Source of the DNA: Adiantum capillus-veneris
Taxonomy: Eukaryota; Streptophyta; Polypodiopsida; Polypodiales; Pteridaceae
Reading direction: 5' to 3'
Length of the DNA: 64,000 nucleotides
NCBI GenBank assembly: GCA_014529385.2
Contig: CM043963.1
Span: 92,767,912-92,831,911 of the forward strand
The notes under the pieces are model-generated. The model had not been told where the DNA came from and ran no database searches. It was given only the letters and a program-made list of their open reading frames with translations. This document shows, piece after piece, positions 10,338 through 22,042 of this stretch. The position numbers were made by a program, and so were the translations under genes. Position 1 is the first letter of the stretch, and every line of letters starts with the position of its first letter.

Positions 10338-11775
10338 TTAGTAAAACACGTCTGGAGCGAGTACATTACGCCAGTGGGGGTCCGCAAAGATCGAATGGTC
10401 TTTTACTTTGTGTTCTTGGGCTCCTGTGAAAATCCATGGTGCTTTAGGGAGTTTTATTGATCCATCGGACGCTGTTTGCGGCCAATATTGCTCCATACGA
10501 TCCACATTTCTGAGGTCAACTCTGGCTCCCAAAGTATCTTTCTTGCCGGTTAGATGGTCCCATAGTAGATTACCCACATTCTTGAATATGTGCATTGGAT
10601 CAAGCCAGTGATTGATCATGAGTCAGGGGCAATCTGTCATCACACATCTCCTTCTGCTCTAACCATGCTTGTGCAGACATCCTCGGTGTCTCTCTTCCCA
10701 AAAAGCTGTTGCATAACACATGATTCTCTGAAGATACGCTTGATGACCTTCGTAGATTTGCTTCTTCAGTGAGGGCGCCCTACGTGCATTCAGTCTAGGT
10801 CCACATGTGACACATGCTCTGTATCCGCTTGTTTGAAGCCCTGCATGTATACACGTGATAATAAATCAACTTGAGAAAAAGCAAGATTTACAGTGTCTGA
10901 GTGAGGAGTGTAAATAGATCACTTGAGCATTCTATTAGTCCGGGATAGTCATGCATAGTCCACATTAGAATGCCTCTGATCAAAGCATTCCGTCGACCTG
11001 TGTGTCGGCTCATATCCACCACCTCTATGCCAATCCACAATTGTTGTAGCTCTTCCAATAGTGGAGGAAGATACACATCCATATTCTTCACTTTATATCG
11101 CCCCGACACAATCAAGCTTAGCCATAGGTGCCCCTTCTTCGTAGTCAACCACGGGGGAATGTTGTAGTTGACCATGACAACGGGCCGTACACTGTAAGAT
11201 GTTGATCTTTGACCAAATGGATTTACGCCATTCATAGCCAGGCCTAAGCGCAAATTTCGATCTTCCCTGGCAAAATCCGTCCATGTTCCATCTATATGTT
11301 TCCAGGCTGCACAATCTGTAGGAATCCGTAGCACACCATCCGAAGATTTATTCTCCTCATGCCATGATGCTAGGGCGGCCATGGACTTACATTCGAAGAA
11401 ATGCTTGATGCGAGGAAGTAGAGAAAAATGTCGCAAAACCTTTTGCGGAATTTTTGTTCCGTGGAGATCTACTCGATATCTTTCGGAATCACATTTCGGA
11501 CACTTCTCCATGTCTATGTATTCCCCTCTGAAAAGAATGCAGTCATTAGGACAAGCGTGGATCGAATTGTAATCCATCCCGAAGTTTCGCAAAATCTTTC
11601 TTTCTTCCTCTCGAGAATCTGGCATCACATTATCAACTGGTAGTATGTGCTCTTTGAGCAATCTACACAACATAAATATATGGTACAATTGTGTAAAAAT
11701 CTATCAGACCATTATACATTTAGAGTTTTATTAAAGTAAACTAATTGTAATAGATCACCTAAAAAGCGCTGTGAC
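10338..11775 (-). pseudogene. CACTA TNP2 transposase core (Transposase_21-like), right of gypsy-2 break
   Basis: Exons on the minus strand. 11775-11759 is the end of the exon cut by gypsy-2. A 96-base GT-AG intron (11663-11758) follows. 11662-10923 encodes LLKEHILPVDN, IHACPNDCILFRGEY, MEKCPKCDSERY and LWLSLIVSGRYKVKNMDVYL. Another intron (10841-10922) leads to an exon with TSGYRACVTCGPRLNA and, near 10620, WLDPMHIFKNVGNLL. These motifs follow the order of plant TNP2 (tnp2/Transposase_21) proteins, which catalyse cut-and-paste transposition. Stops near 10620-10670 and a one-base insertion near 10352 break the frame. The exon ends at GLKSHDWHKMCQ before a GTATG donor near 10283. Confidence 0.85.
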
Positions 11776-12249
11776 TGTAGACGGCTGGAGAGTCACCATG
11801 TGGGAACGTGTTCTTAGAAGATGGGCAGCAAATCACTTAGTAATTACTAGAGTAATTACTACAGTAAACCCGAAGCATATAAATAGGGCCCATTACATTG
11901 ATATCGGGCTGGCAATTGTAATCACTTGTATTAGCGCTTTGGGCTATAATTGCGCTTGAGCATCAGTGGCAGTATTGTTGGCTATACTTTTTCTTTGTAA
12001 TCATATTCACTGTAATCTCAATCATGGTATATATTCAGTGATATTTACTTCTCAACAGTCTTCTGAATTTGAATCTGAATGTGAATCTGAACTTTATTCC
12101 AGTCTATAAGTCTGATTCTCATTTCAGTATCCACATTTCAGTCTAGTCTCTGATTTCTGTCTAGTATGCTGTCTGAAATCTTTCCACACGAGTAGCTGAA
12201 ATCCTTCAACACTGGAATTAGCTGTCTCAAGAGATCAGCTCCAGTTCCA
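11776..12249 (+). repeat. gypsy-2 5' LTR
   Basis: 474 bp beginning TGTAGACGGC and ending AGTTCCA; the copy at 27481 is about 99% identical. A TATA-like box (CATATAAATAGGG) lies near 11877-11889. The second half is rich in CTGAAT/TTTCAGTCT motifs. Confidence 0.95.
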
Positions 12250-12252
12250 TTT

Positions 12253-12264
12253 TGGCGATCACGG
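12253..12264 (+). other. gypsy-2 possible primer-binding site
   Basis: TGGCGATCACGG starts three bases after the LTR. The TGG start complements a tRNA CCA end, and TGGCGA resembles arginine-tRNA primer sites, but I cannot match the rest to a tRNA with certainty. Confidence 0.45.
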
Positions 12265-12322
12265 TGGCTCGAGCTGAAGCTCATAGACTGAAAGACTCTT
12301 CTCCCAGTTGAAGTTTTCAGCA

Positions 12323-14254
12323 ATGGCACCAAAATCCAATCGTTGCCGGAAATCTACCAATCGTGTGGACCCCATTCCTGAGGAGTCAGGAAGAGAGTCT
12401 GACCCCAAGCCAGAGAAAATGACTAACACTAAGGCTCAGGAGGAGCATAGTCAGGCTGATGAGGCACAGGACTCACAACACTCCAGTCATTCTCGACGCA
12501 GACGGGCAGAATGGGAAGCACGAAAGGCAAAGAGTTCCAAGAGTTCTCAGTCTCGCCAGAAAGATGAGCATATCAAAGGCAGAAAGGGAAGTCACCATAC
12601 TTCTAGCACACAAAACAGAGAAGATACTAATACTGAGACAGAGACAGAGATTGATTGGGATGCTGACACTGACAATTGAAAGAAGGCTCCCAAGCGTTAG
12701 TCTGAAGCCAAGAAGAGAACTGGTGGGATCAGCAGTAATCGAAATGATTACACTGTTTCCCTGAAGATTTCCTTTCCCATATTCAAAGGAGGGAAAAAGG
12801 ATGATCCTGATGTTCACATACAAGCTTTTGAGCAGTATGCTAAACTAAAAAACATTGATGAAGATGATTGGGGGGAATACTTTCCACAAACCTTGAAGGA
12901 AGCAGCAAGGAAATTGTATTACCATTACCCTGCATGCCAGTTGAGATCATATAATAAATTACTTAAGGCCTTCAGGTTGGAATATTCCGACAATCAAGGA
13001 GATGAGGATATTCTCTGTGAATTGGATCAGATCAAACAAAGGAATTTGTCAGTCCGCAACTATGTCGAAAAGATCAAAGAACTGACCAGACAGTTGCAAG
13101 AACCACCGTCTGAGAAGAGATTGAGGGCATGGTTTTTGAATGGGTTCAAAAGCAAGAAGCTGAGAGAACAAGAAGTACCAGCCCCTACAAAGAAATTCAA
13201 TGATCTAGTTCAGCGAGCATTAAAACTGGAATAGCAGGCTAAGAAAGAAAAGAGCCACAAGAAGAGGACCAGTAGCAGTAGTTCGGCTACTGAAGCATCT
13301 GATTCCAGTGCAACATCCAACAGCTCCAAGAGCAGCTCCAATGAATGGACAAAGGAAAAATCAAAGAAAGGATCATGGACCAAGAAAATTGAAGAAATGG
13401 CTAGGCAGATTGCAGAGATTAGCCACACAAGACAGCCGGTCCGAAAGATGGAGACTTGGTGTTCAAAATGTAAATCCAAGGACCACATCTCCATGGAATG
13501 CCCACAATGTACCTACTGCAAGGCTTTTGGTCACCTATGGAATAATTGTGGCATCCGAATTCACCATTTTAAGAAAGGAAAGGATCTATCAGTGGTTGCC
13601 TACACTGAACCAGTGAAGGCAGAGCCAATCAAAGTAGCACAAGAAGAAGGATCAGGTACCAGTGGTACTGGTCAAGGACGTGGCAGATACCAATAAGGAA
13701 TGGGTAGAGGAAGAGGAAGAAGCAACTTCCAGACCAGGAGCATGAATTGCTACACCTATGGGAAGTATGGTCATTTTGCAGCCCAATGTCCAGATGCACT
13801 AGTAACGACTGCTGCTGAGGCTAAGGCACCAGAGCCAGTCCCAGTCAGAGTAGTTACCAGGAGCAAGGGAGTGATCATTGAAGAAATTCCAGACATTTCA
13901 GAAGTCCCAGCTAATCCGAACAGTAGCAAGTGGGCCCAACAAAGGGAAGTTTGGAAGGCCAAAGGTAAAGAAAAGGTGGTAGATGAGTGGCAAGAGCAGC
14001 GGGAACTAGCAGCTAAAATCATAGAGGATTTAGCTAAGAAGCTGCCAGAGCAGCCAGAAAGTTCCGAGGCTAGGGTCATTCAGAAGATACCAGCCCAATC
14101 GACTGATAAAGATCTGTCAGTACCAGCCATGACAGAGACCATGCTGGCTGTAGTACATGGACTAGCTGATGAAATGGGAGTGGAAGGAAAGAGTAGTACT
14201 GATAAAGAAGAATGGCAGTGTGAAGACACTAGTTCTTCAAGCTGTGACAATTAG
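12323..14254 (+). pseudogene. gypsy-2 gag region with in-frame stops
   Basis: The frame starts at ATG 12323 (MAPKSNRCRKSTNR). A charged, Ser-rich N-terminus is followed by a retrotransposon capsid-like region (FPIFKGGKKDDPDVHIQAFE, FRLEYSDNQGDEDILCEL, WFLNGFKSKKLREQ) and then a linker with poly-Ser. Next come paired CCHC-like knuckles (CSKCKSKDHISMECPQC and CTYCKAFGHLWNNC) and a third degenerate knuckle (CYTYGKYGHFAAQCP). Stops in the same frame occur at 12677 (TGA), 12698 (TAG), 13232 (TAG), 13694 (TAA) and 14252 (TAG), with no frameshift. The family role is the capsid and nucleocapsid. The frame runs on into the protease region. Confidence 0.82.
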
Positions 14255-14281
14255 TCTAACCAGGAGCGAGAGAAAATTCAG

Positions 14282-14825
14282 GTGAAAATTTGTGATAGAA
14301 TCCAAAAGCTGACTGTAGAGCTGGAGGATATAAGAAAGACCTTACTTGAGGTGGCCAACTTTATCAGACAACGCAGGAAGACTGAGGCAGAAGCCAGAAC
14401 AGTGGACCTGACGGCTGTCCGGGATGATGAAGTTCCACTTATTCAGGTAGATTACAAGGTCAGGAAGCAGTGGGAACCTCTCTCAAGCATCATACTGGAT
14501 GGAGGAGCAGGAGTCAACATAATGGGAGCCCATCTTCAGCAAAGAATGGGTATCACTAACATGAAACCAACACCATTCAAAGTAAGAATGGTGGATCATC
14601 GAGTCGTACAAGCGACGGGCATGATTGAAAACATGCAGATAAGAGTTGGGAGGGAAAAATTCAAAACTAGTTTCCTAGTTTTGGATGTACAGGGAGCATA
14701 TGGAATGCTATTAGGATGGCCATGGTTAAGAACAACACATGCTGTTCATGACTACGCAAACCAGACCTTAACCATAGAAGGGGCCAGTGGCAGAATCAAA
14801 ATCCAGACCAACAACACCAGGAGAT
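14282..14825 (+). pseudogene. gypsy-2 protease region, cut by copia-2A
   Basis: Same frame as gag. After a coiled-coil-like linker the retropepsin-type pattern appears: SIILDGGAGVNIMGAHL, then FKVRMVDHRVVQATG and GAYGMLLGWPWLRTT. The catalytic triad is DGG rather than DTG or DSG; such variants occur in plant gypsy elements. The copia-2A insertion splits the frame at 14825 directly after QTNNTRR. The reading frame continues across copia-2A at 19993 with tryptophan-lysine-lysine. Confidence 0.8.
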
Positions 14826-15052
14826 TGATACCATATACATGTGGTAGTGATGTGTGTGAACACACTAGGACCGCCGGGGCATTTTTTCCCTCTTTAGGAG
14901 GTTTTTTCCCCCGTGCATTGTATATACGCCCATCACTCTAGGGCTATCTATCTTTCCATTGCACACTAAGTAACACACTCTCTATTGTGTGCCTTGAGCT
15001 TCCTTCGTCTTCTCCAAGCTGTGTGTGTTTCTCTGCAACCCTAATTCCAACA
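14826..15052 (+). repeat. copia-2A 5' LTR
   Basis: 227 bp. It begins TGATACCATATA where the other three LTR copies have TGTTACC, so the third base is a private change. It ends AATTCCAACA. Confidence 0.97.
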
Positions 15053-15054
15053 AT

Positions 15055-15066
15055 TGGTATCAGAGC
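15055..15066 (+). other. copia-2A primer-binding site
   Basis: TGGTATCAGAGC, a perfect complement to the 3' end of plant initiator-methionine tRNA, two bases after the LTR. Confidence 0.93.
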
Positions 15067-15414
15067 AGGTCACGTCCTCCCGGGCTTAGTCGCCAACTGC
15101 TCCAGCACATGCCTGCTCACTTTCTCCGATTTCAGTGAGCTTTGGCAAGCGTTCGCAGATCGACAAATATTTTGGGAGAGCTCGAAGAGCCGGGTCTGCT
15201 CAGAATTTTGATTTGGGCTCATTTCGGCCTCCGTTTCCACTACAGGCAGTACTGCACAGGCTATTTCGTCATTTTGTGTAGATTTTCTGTCAGTGCCGTT
15301 TTCTGCATAACAGGTGCCTTATAGTCTTCTACGGTTTGTGCTATATAGCACAAGTTGATCCCGCTCCATTTCTCCTATTTTCGGGCAGTTTTCACATCAG
15401 GTGCAACATTTACC

Positions 15415-16029
15415 ATGGCTGACAACAACAACACAGATGTGTTCAAGATGTTTGCTGCTGAGGACAGGTTGGATGGGGACAACTACCCTATGTGGGCTTA
15501 TATGATGCAACATGTTCTTGTGTCAAAAGGTGTCTGGAACATTGTGCAGGGCATTGATGTACGTCCTGGTTCTGAAGATGTAGGCGATGTTGAGGATGTT
15601 GCAGGTCTTGCTGCAAGGATTGCAGCTGTTAGAGTTGTTTTGCCTACGGCAGAACAAGCTCGTTGGGATGTTAAGGATGCGCAGGCTCATGCATTGATTG
15701 CGTTGTCTGTGAAGCGCACCATTATTCCTCACATTCGTTCAGCAAAATCTGCAAAACAGGCTTGGGATATTCTAGCAGGTCTTTATGCAAGCCGCAATGA
15801 GGCTAAAATTGCGTTGCTGCGTAAAGAGCTAGAGTCGAAGATTATGCATGAGGAAGATGATATGGACACTTTCCTTGCTAGTGTCAAGGATATCAATGAG
15901 CAACTCATTTCTGCAGGTGAAGTCATTTCGGACAGTTCCCTTGTGCAGACTGTTCTTGATGCCTTACCAGATTCCTACCAGACTTTTGCTAGTACTTGGA
16001 GACTGATGACCCAAGGAAATCCTGTTTGA
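15415..16029 (+). pseudogene. copia-2A gag N-terminal part
   Basis: Starts at ATG 15415 (MADNNNTDVFKMFAAEDRLD) and shows the UBN2-type copia capsid pattern (GDNYPMWAYMMQHVL, AKQAWDILAGLYASRNEAK, ESKIMHEEDDMDTFL). It ends early at 16029 because an 11-base deletion after GGAAATCCTG (about 16023), relative to copia-2B, shifts the frame. The ORF could be extended upstream to 15355, but 15415 matches the start context and the sister copy. Confidence 0.9.
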
Positions 16030-16042
16030 TGCATTATGCACA

Positions 16043-19000
16043 TTGCTGTTGCAAGAGTCACTTTCTAGAAAAAACAGGACTAGGCAGCGTGCAGTTGAAC
16101 AGGCTTTTATTGCTTCTCAAAGAAAGGGTGGTAACAGTAATGCAGCCACTTCTTATGGTTCTGCTACGAGTGGCAAAAATTCTGTTCCTAATGCTTCTGC
16201 TGGCAGCACTTCGTCTGGCAATTCTGGTGATAAGGGCAAAAAGAAGATGCGTTGCCATTATTGTAAAGCCAATGATCACTTGATCAAGTCGTGTCCTAAG
16301 TTGAAGGCCAAAGAGGCTAAGAAGAAAGAGGGTGGTTCCACTGCAAATGCTGGTTCCACTACAAATGCAGCCATTGTTGAGTCTTCTGTGAAAGGAGATT
16401 GTGATGCTGATGTTGATGCAGAATGGGCTTTTAGCGCAGAGTGCACCTACAATCCTGCTGTCCATGATGCATGCTTGTCAGTTGCTGCAGATTCACATGT
16501 GTGGTATTTCGACAGTGGTGCTACAAAGCACATTACCTCACATCGTGAATTGTTTACCTCTCTCGAGTCTGTCCCTCATGGGAATTCACTCACTTGTGCC
16601 AACAACGCCTCTTATCCAGTTCAAGGAGTTGGAAAGATTGTGCTCACTGCTGCTAATGGCAGTTCCTTCACACTTGTTGATGCACTTTATGTACCTGGGA
16701 TCAAGAAGAATCTCTTGTCTGTATCCGCACTTGCTAGACTTGGACTTGTAGTCAAATTTGTGGATGACAGATGTACAGTTCATGATCTCAGTTTTGGTGA
16801 TGAAATTGTTGCATCTGGGCTTTTGTGCCGTGGGCTGTATAAGCTCACTTTGTATGACAAGTGTGGACAAAATTTTGCAAATGTTGTTGCAGATTCAAGG
16901 GCTATTTCAGATGCAAAACTTTGGCATGCACGTTTTGGTCATCTGAATTTTGCCAGTTTGCTGCGTTTGCAGAAATCTGATATGGTTGCTTCTTTGCCGC
17001 CTCTTGAAGCACCTATCAAACATGTTTGTGAAGGCTGTATTCTGGGTAAAATGCAGCGTTCTAAGTTTCCAAAGGATGGTTCAGTTAGGGCCACATGCAG
17101 GTTGCAGCTTGTGCATAGTGATGTTTGTGGGCCCATGCAAACTCCGTCCTTGGGCAATTACCTGTACTTCGTGACTTTCATTGATGATTACTCCAGGCAT
17201 GCATGGGTATTTCCGCTTAAAGCGAAGTCCGAAGTTTTTATGTGCTTCAAACAATTTTTGGCTATGGATGAAAATGTCTCAAAATGTACTATGGGCACCC
17301 TCCGTTCCGATCGAGGGGGGGAGTATATGTCTCATGAATTTAATGCATTTCTGGCTAGTCGTGGGATAAAACACCAATGTACAGTGCCTTATACACCTCA
17401 GCAAAATGGTGTTGCTGAGAGGAAAAACAGGTCACTAACGGAAATGGCACGATGTATGGTCAAAAGTCAAGCTTTGCCGCATTCTTTTTGGCTTGAGGCC
17501 ATCATGTGTGCCACTTATGTACTTAACAGGTGTCCTACGAAAGCTTTGCAGTCTATTACTCCATATGAAGCATGGCATGATAGAAAACCTTCTATTGAGC
17601 ACATGCGTGTTTTTGGCTGTTTGGCATATGCTTTGGTGCCATAAGTGCAGCGCAGAAAATTGGATGATAAGGCTGTCAAATGTATTTTTGTTGGTTATAG
17701 TGCTGAAAGCAAAGGTTACAGGTTGTATCATCCGCAAACAAAACGTATTCTGGTTTCACGGGATGTAGTGTTTGTGGAAGACTCTGTTCAGCCCTTGTTG
17801 TCATGTACTAGAGACAGTAATGTAAGCTCACAGGACATTTATGACACTTTGTTGCCTCTTTTCAGTGGTGGAAATACGAATGTAAGTTCCAATGAGGCAA
17901 ATGTACAGCCTATGGGGGTTTCTGAAAATGTTTTAGAACAGCCTATCACTGATGCAGATGTACATGATGTACTTGATGAGGAAAGGGCTGAAAATGAGCA
18001 GGCTAGAGGTATGCCAAAATGGCTGGTGCACACTTTGCGTGACAGTAAATTGGATGCACCTTTATCTAGTCGTACTCGTTCAGGCTCTCGCCATGCATCT
18101 TATGCATCAGATTGTTATGCTTTGGCTGTGTCTAGTTTACATGATGTTGAGGAGCCTCTGTCTTTTGATGAAGCACAAAATTCAGAAAATTGGATTGCTG
18201 CCATGAAATCAGAATATGATGCACTTATAGAGAATGACACATGGACTTTATGTGATTTGCCTCCTGGCAAAAAGGCCATTGGTACGAAGTGGGTTTACAA
18301 GTTGAAACGCAAGCCGGATGGTGAGATCGATCGCCATAAGGCTCGACTTGTTGCAAAGGGTTATGCACAACAAAAAGGCATAGATTATGAAGAGACTTTT
18401 GCTCCCACTTGTCGTATGACTACTGTGCGTTTTCTATGTGCATTGGCAGCTCATTTTGGTTGGGATGTACATCAATCAGACATTGTTACTGCTTTCTTGA
18501 ATGGTGACATATTTGAGGAAGTTTATGTAACGCAGCCTCGCGGTTTTGTCATAAAAGGACAAGAGGACAAAGTGTGCAAATGTAAGAAGGCTTTGTATGG
18601 GTTGAAGCAATCTCCTCGTGCTTGGTATGAGAAAGCTGACACTCATTTGGTTAAACGAGGCTTTCGTAACAGTCCAACAGAAAGCACATTGTATGTAAAG
18701 CGTGAGGATGATGTATTTCTCATTGTGGTTCTTTATGTTGATGATTTGCTGATCACTGGACCAAATGAGAGACATATTGCTGAATTTAAGGCTGATTTGA
18801 ATGCTACTTTCAAGATGAAAGATTTGGGGTTGTTGCATCATTACTTGGGTATACAGTTTAAGCAGTGTGATGGTGGTATTGCCTTGTGTCAGAAAAGTTA
18901 CATAGAGACATTGCTATGTAAGTTTGGACTTGAGGATTGCAAACCTATTGCCACTCCCATGGAAACAGGTTTGAAGTTGAGTCTACATGATGCTGGCGAT

Positions 19001-19690
19001 CCTGCTGATGTCACTCTTTACCAAACTGCTGTTGGCTGCCTCATTTATGTATGCAACACGAGGCCAGATATTCAGTTTGCAGTCTCGCAGGTCAGCAGAT
19101 TTATGCATAGCCCAGGGTCTAAGCATTGGCAGGCTGTCAAGAGGATTTTCCGCTACCTTAGTGGCACTTTACATCTTGGCTTGTTTTATCCCAAGGGGGG
19201 ATCATTGCCGCCAGACTTACATGCTTTTTCGGACTCAGATTGGGCTGGTTGTTTTGACACGCGAGTGTCCACAAGTGGTTTTTGTTTCATGCTTGGCAGT
19301 TCATGTATATCATGGTTGAGCAAGAAGCAACCTACTGTGGCCACTTCGAGTTGTGAGGCTGAGTACAGGGCAGTCTTCACAGCTACGGTTGAGTGTGTAT
19401 GGCTCAGACGCCTTATGGCTGACTTGGGTGTTGGACAGGACACTGCCAACACTATCTACACTGACAGTCAGAGCGCATTGGCAGTTGCAAGGAACCCAGT
19501 TTTTCATGCTCGCACAAAGCACATTGAGGTGCATTACCACTATGTCAGGGAGAGGCTCTCAGCAGGAGAGATCAGCTTGGCTTATGTGCCAACACAGGAC
19601 AACCTTGCAGATCTTTTCACAAAGGCATTGTCTCGTGAGAAGCTTGAAGCTTTTCGCAAAGCTTTGGGCTTACTCCCCTTTGTGGACTGA
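16043..19690 (+). pseudogene. copia-2A pol (zinc knuckle, protease, integrase, RT, RNase H)
   Basis: Continues gag-pol after the deletion. In order: zinc knuckle CHYCKANDHLIKSC, protease YFDSGATKHITSH, GAG-pre-integrase WHARFGHLNF, integrase core HSDVCGPMQ with LRSDRGGEY and NGVAERKNRS. A single TAA at 17642 follows, where copia-2B has CAA. Reverse transcriptase then has YVDDLL at about 18734-18751, and RNase H has SDSDWAGCFD, SSCEAEYRA and YTDSQSALAV, up to the TGA at 19688. The enzymes copy element RNA to DNA and integrate it. Two lesions, the 11-base deletion and the TAA, prevent full-length translation. Confidence 0.95.
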
Positions 19691-19765
19691 TCCTGTCCTC
19701 AGGGCATGGCACTTCCCTTTACTCATGTGCCAGCTCTCGTTCACCGCATCACTCCAGGGGGGATT

Positions 19766-19992
19766 TGTTACCATATACATGTGGTAGTGATGTGTGTGAA
19801 CACACTAGGACCGCCGGGGCATTTTTTCCCTCTTTAGGAGATTTTTTCCCCCGTGCATTGTATATACACCCATCACTCTAGGGCTATCTATCTTTCCATT
19901 GCACACTAAGTAACACACTCTCTATTGTGTGCCTTGAGCTTCCTTCGTCTTGCCCAAGCTGTGTGTGTTTCTCTGCAACCCTAATTCCAACA
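19766..19992 (+). repeat. copia-2A 3' LTR
   Basis: 227 bp beginning TGTTACCATATA and ending AATTCCAACA. It carries four private base changes compared with the 5' LTR and both copia-2B LTRs. Confidence 0.97.
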
Positions 19993-21982
19993 GAGATGGA
20001 AAAAGGAACTGAGGCCGAAGGAGTTGTGTCAGAAATACCGAGCTAAGAAAATTGAGCGAATGCTAGCAGCAATGAACATCTTTCCTTTGGCAGAAATTGA
20101 TTTGAATGCAATCCTACTAAAGAAAGAACAAGCTGACAAGCAGAAGAGACAATTCCCTAATCAGTTTATTGAAGTCAATATAGGGGAAAGAACCGTTCAA
20201 CTAACTGGAAGAATGGAGGAACCAGCTGATACTGGTAAAATAGAAGAATCAGTATATTCTGAAGAGTATCCACTGAATCAGAATAATGATTCAGAGATGA
20301 ATGGACCTTCTTGGGACTACGCTGAAGACTCGACCAAACGAAAAGGAGGAGGACCAAATTGGTTGCTTCCAAATGATCAGGAAGTAGAGGAGTGGAACCT
20401 GGGATCAGAGGAAAATCCCAGAATGATCAAAGTCAACAAGCACCTGAAACCGGCAATGAAGAAAAAGGCAAGAAAAATGTTCCAGAACTATAAAGATGTA
20501 TTTGCCTGGGAACATACAGATTTGAAGGGAGTAGATCCTGAAGTTTGTCAGCACCGAATACCACTGAAACCAGAAGCTAGTCCAGTCAGATTGCAAAGAT
20601 ACCGAATGAACCCTAACTATGCAAAGAAGGTCAAGGAGGAGATTGATAATCTTCTCAAGGCTGGGTTCATTACCGAAGTAGCAAGTAGTGATTGGTTATT
20701 TCCAATAGTCGTCATTCCTAAGAAGAATGGGAAATTGGGGGTTTGTGTCGACTATAGGAAACTAAATGCCCAGACTATTAAGGATACGTTTCCCTTACCT
20801 TTTACTGATATGTTGCTTGATGAGATCGCAGGATATGAGATGTATAGCTTCATGGATGGTTATAGCAGCTATAACCAGTTACAGATTGCTCCTGAAGATA
20901 GGGCCAAGACCACTTTCATCACTGAGTGGGGAGAATTCATGTATCTGGTGATGCCTTTTGGCCTGTGCAATGCACCAGCTACTTTTCAGCGGTGTATGAT
21001 GGAGATGTTTAATGAATTTCTTCATCGGTTCCTCGCCATTTTCATGGATGACTTCACTGTCTATTCAACTGAGGAACAACACCTTCTATTCCTAGAGATG
21101 GTTTTTAAACGCTGTCAGGAGAAAAGGATTTGCTTGAATCCATTTAAATCAGTATTTCTGGTTTGGAAAGGACAGCTACTGGGACATGTGGTTTCCCGCA
21201 ATGGAATAGAAATGGCCAATGACAAAATACAATGTGTCTAACAAGCTAAAGCACCTAAAACTGCTTCTGAGTTGAGTTCTTTCTTGGGGTATGTGAATTT
21301 TTATAGAAGATTTGTACACAAGTTTGCTTCTCAAGCAGTACCACTATATGAGCTTACAAAGAAGACCAGTAAATTCAATTGGACTGCTGAGTGTGAGGAG
21401 AGTTTCCAGAATTTGAAAAAAGCCATTACCAGTAAACCAGTCCTCAGGCAGCCGAATTGGAATATTATTTTTCATGTACACGTAGATGCTTCAGGATTGG
21501 CAATGGGGGCAATATTAGCTCAGCCAGATGGCAGAACAGACTATCCGGTCTATTTTGCTAGTCGAAGATTCAGTAAGGCTGAACAAAGCTATACGACTAC
21601 TGAAAGAGAATCCCTCGGAATGGTTTTTAGCGATACAAAGTTTAGGCATTACCTATTGGGGAAGTTATTCCATTTTTATGTGGATCATCAAGCTCTTCTG
21701 TTTCTGATTAACAAAGTCATTATTCAAGGCAGGCTGATAAGATGGATGATGTTCCTTATGGAATTTGAATTCAGAATTTTCCATAAGCCTGGCCGAAACC
21801 ACTGTGGAGCTGAATTTCTTTCCAGAAGTATAGAAGGATATTCGGAATCACCTCTGAGAGATGAACCAGTGGATGCTGATTTATTTCAGTTAAAAGCAGA
21901 AGAATCAGTGGATTCTGAATGGTATGATATTTATCAATTCCTTTCCCAAGGTGCCTTTCCAAAGGATTGGAAGCAAAATTAG
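19993..21982 (+). pseudogene. gypsy-2 reverse transcriptase and RNase H
   Basis: Frame continuation of the split gag-pol. A linker of about 170 residues leads to the RT: HRIPLKPEASPVRLQRYRM, FPIVVIPKKNGKLGVCVDYR, YSFMDGYSSYNQLQIAPED, VMPFGLCNAPATFQR and the catalytic FMDD (21041-21052). After a TAA at 21239 come the connection (FLGYVNFYRRF) and RNase H (VHVDASGLAMGAILAQ, TTTERESLGMV, FYVDHQALLFL). A TAG ends the open stretch at 21980. No second RNase H is visible, unlike gypsy-1, so the two gypsy elements belong to different lineages. Confidence 0.92.
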
Positions 21983-22042
21983 AATAAGGCTCTGATCATA
22001 AAAAGCCTAAAATTTACCATCATTGGGGGAGTACTTTATCGA

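Larger units (their letters stand above)
14826..19992 (+). mobile_element. Ty1/copia LTR retrotransposon copia-2A, complete
   Basis: Two 227-bp LTRs (14826-15052, 19766-19992) with five differences are flanked by perfect gagat duplications (14821-14825, 19993-19997). The primer site TGGTATCAGAGC is at 15055-15066, and a short purine-rich tract (CCAGGGGGGA) lies at 19754-19763. Gag-pol is nearly complete but broken. A nearly identical copy in opposite orientation lies at 43412-48588. Confidence 0.97.
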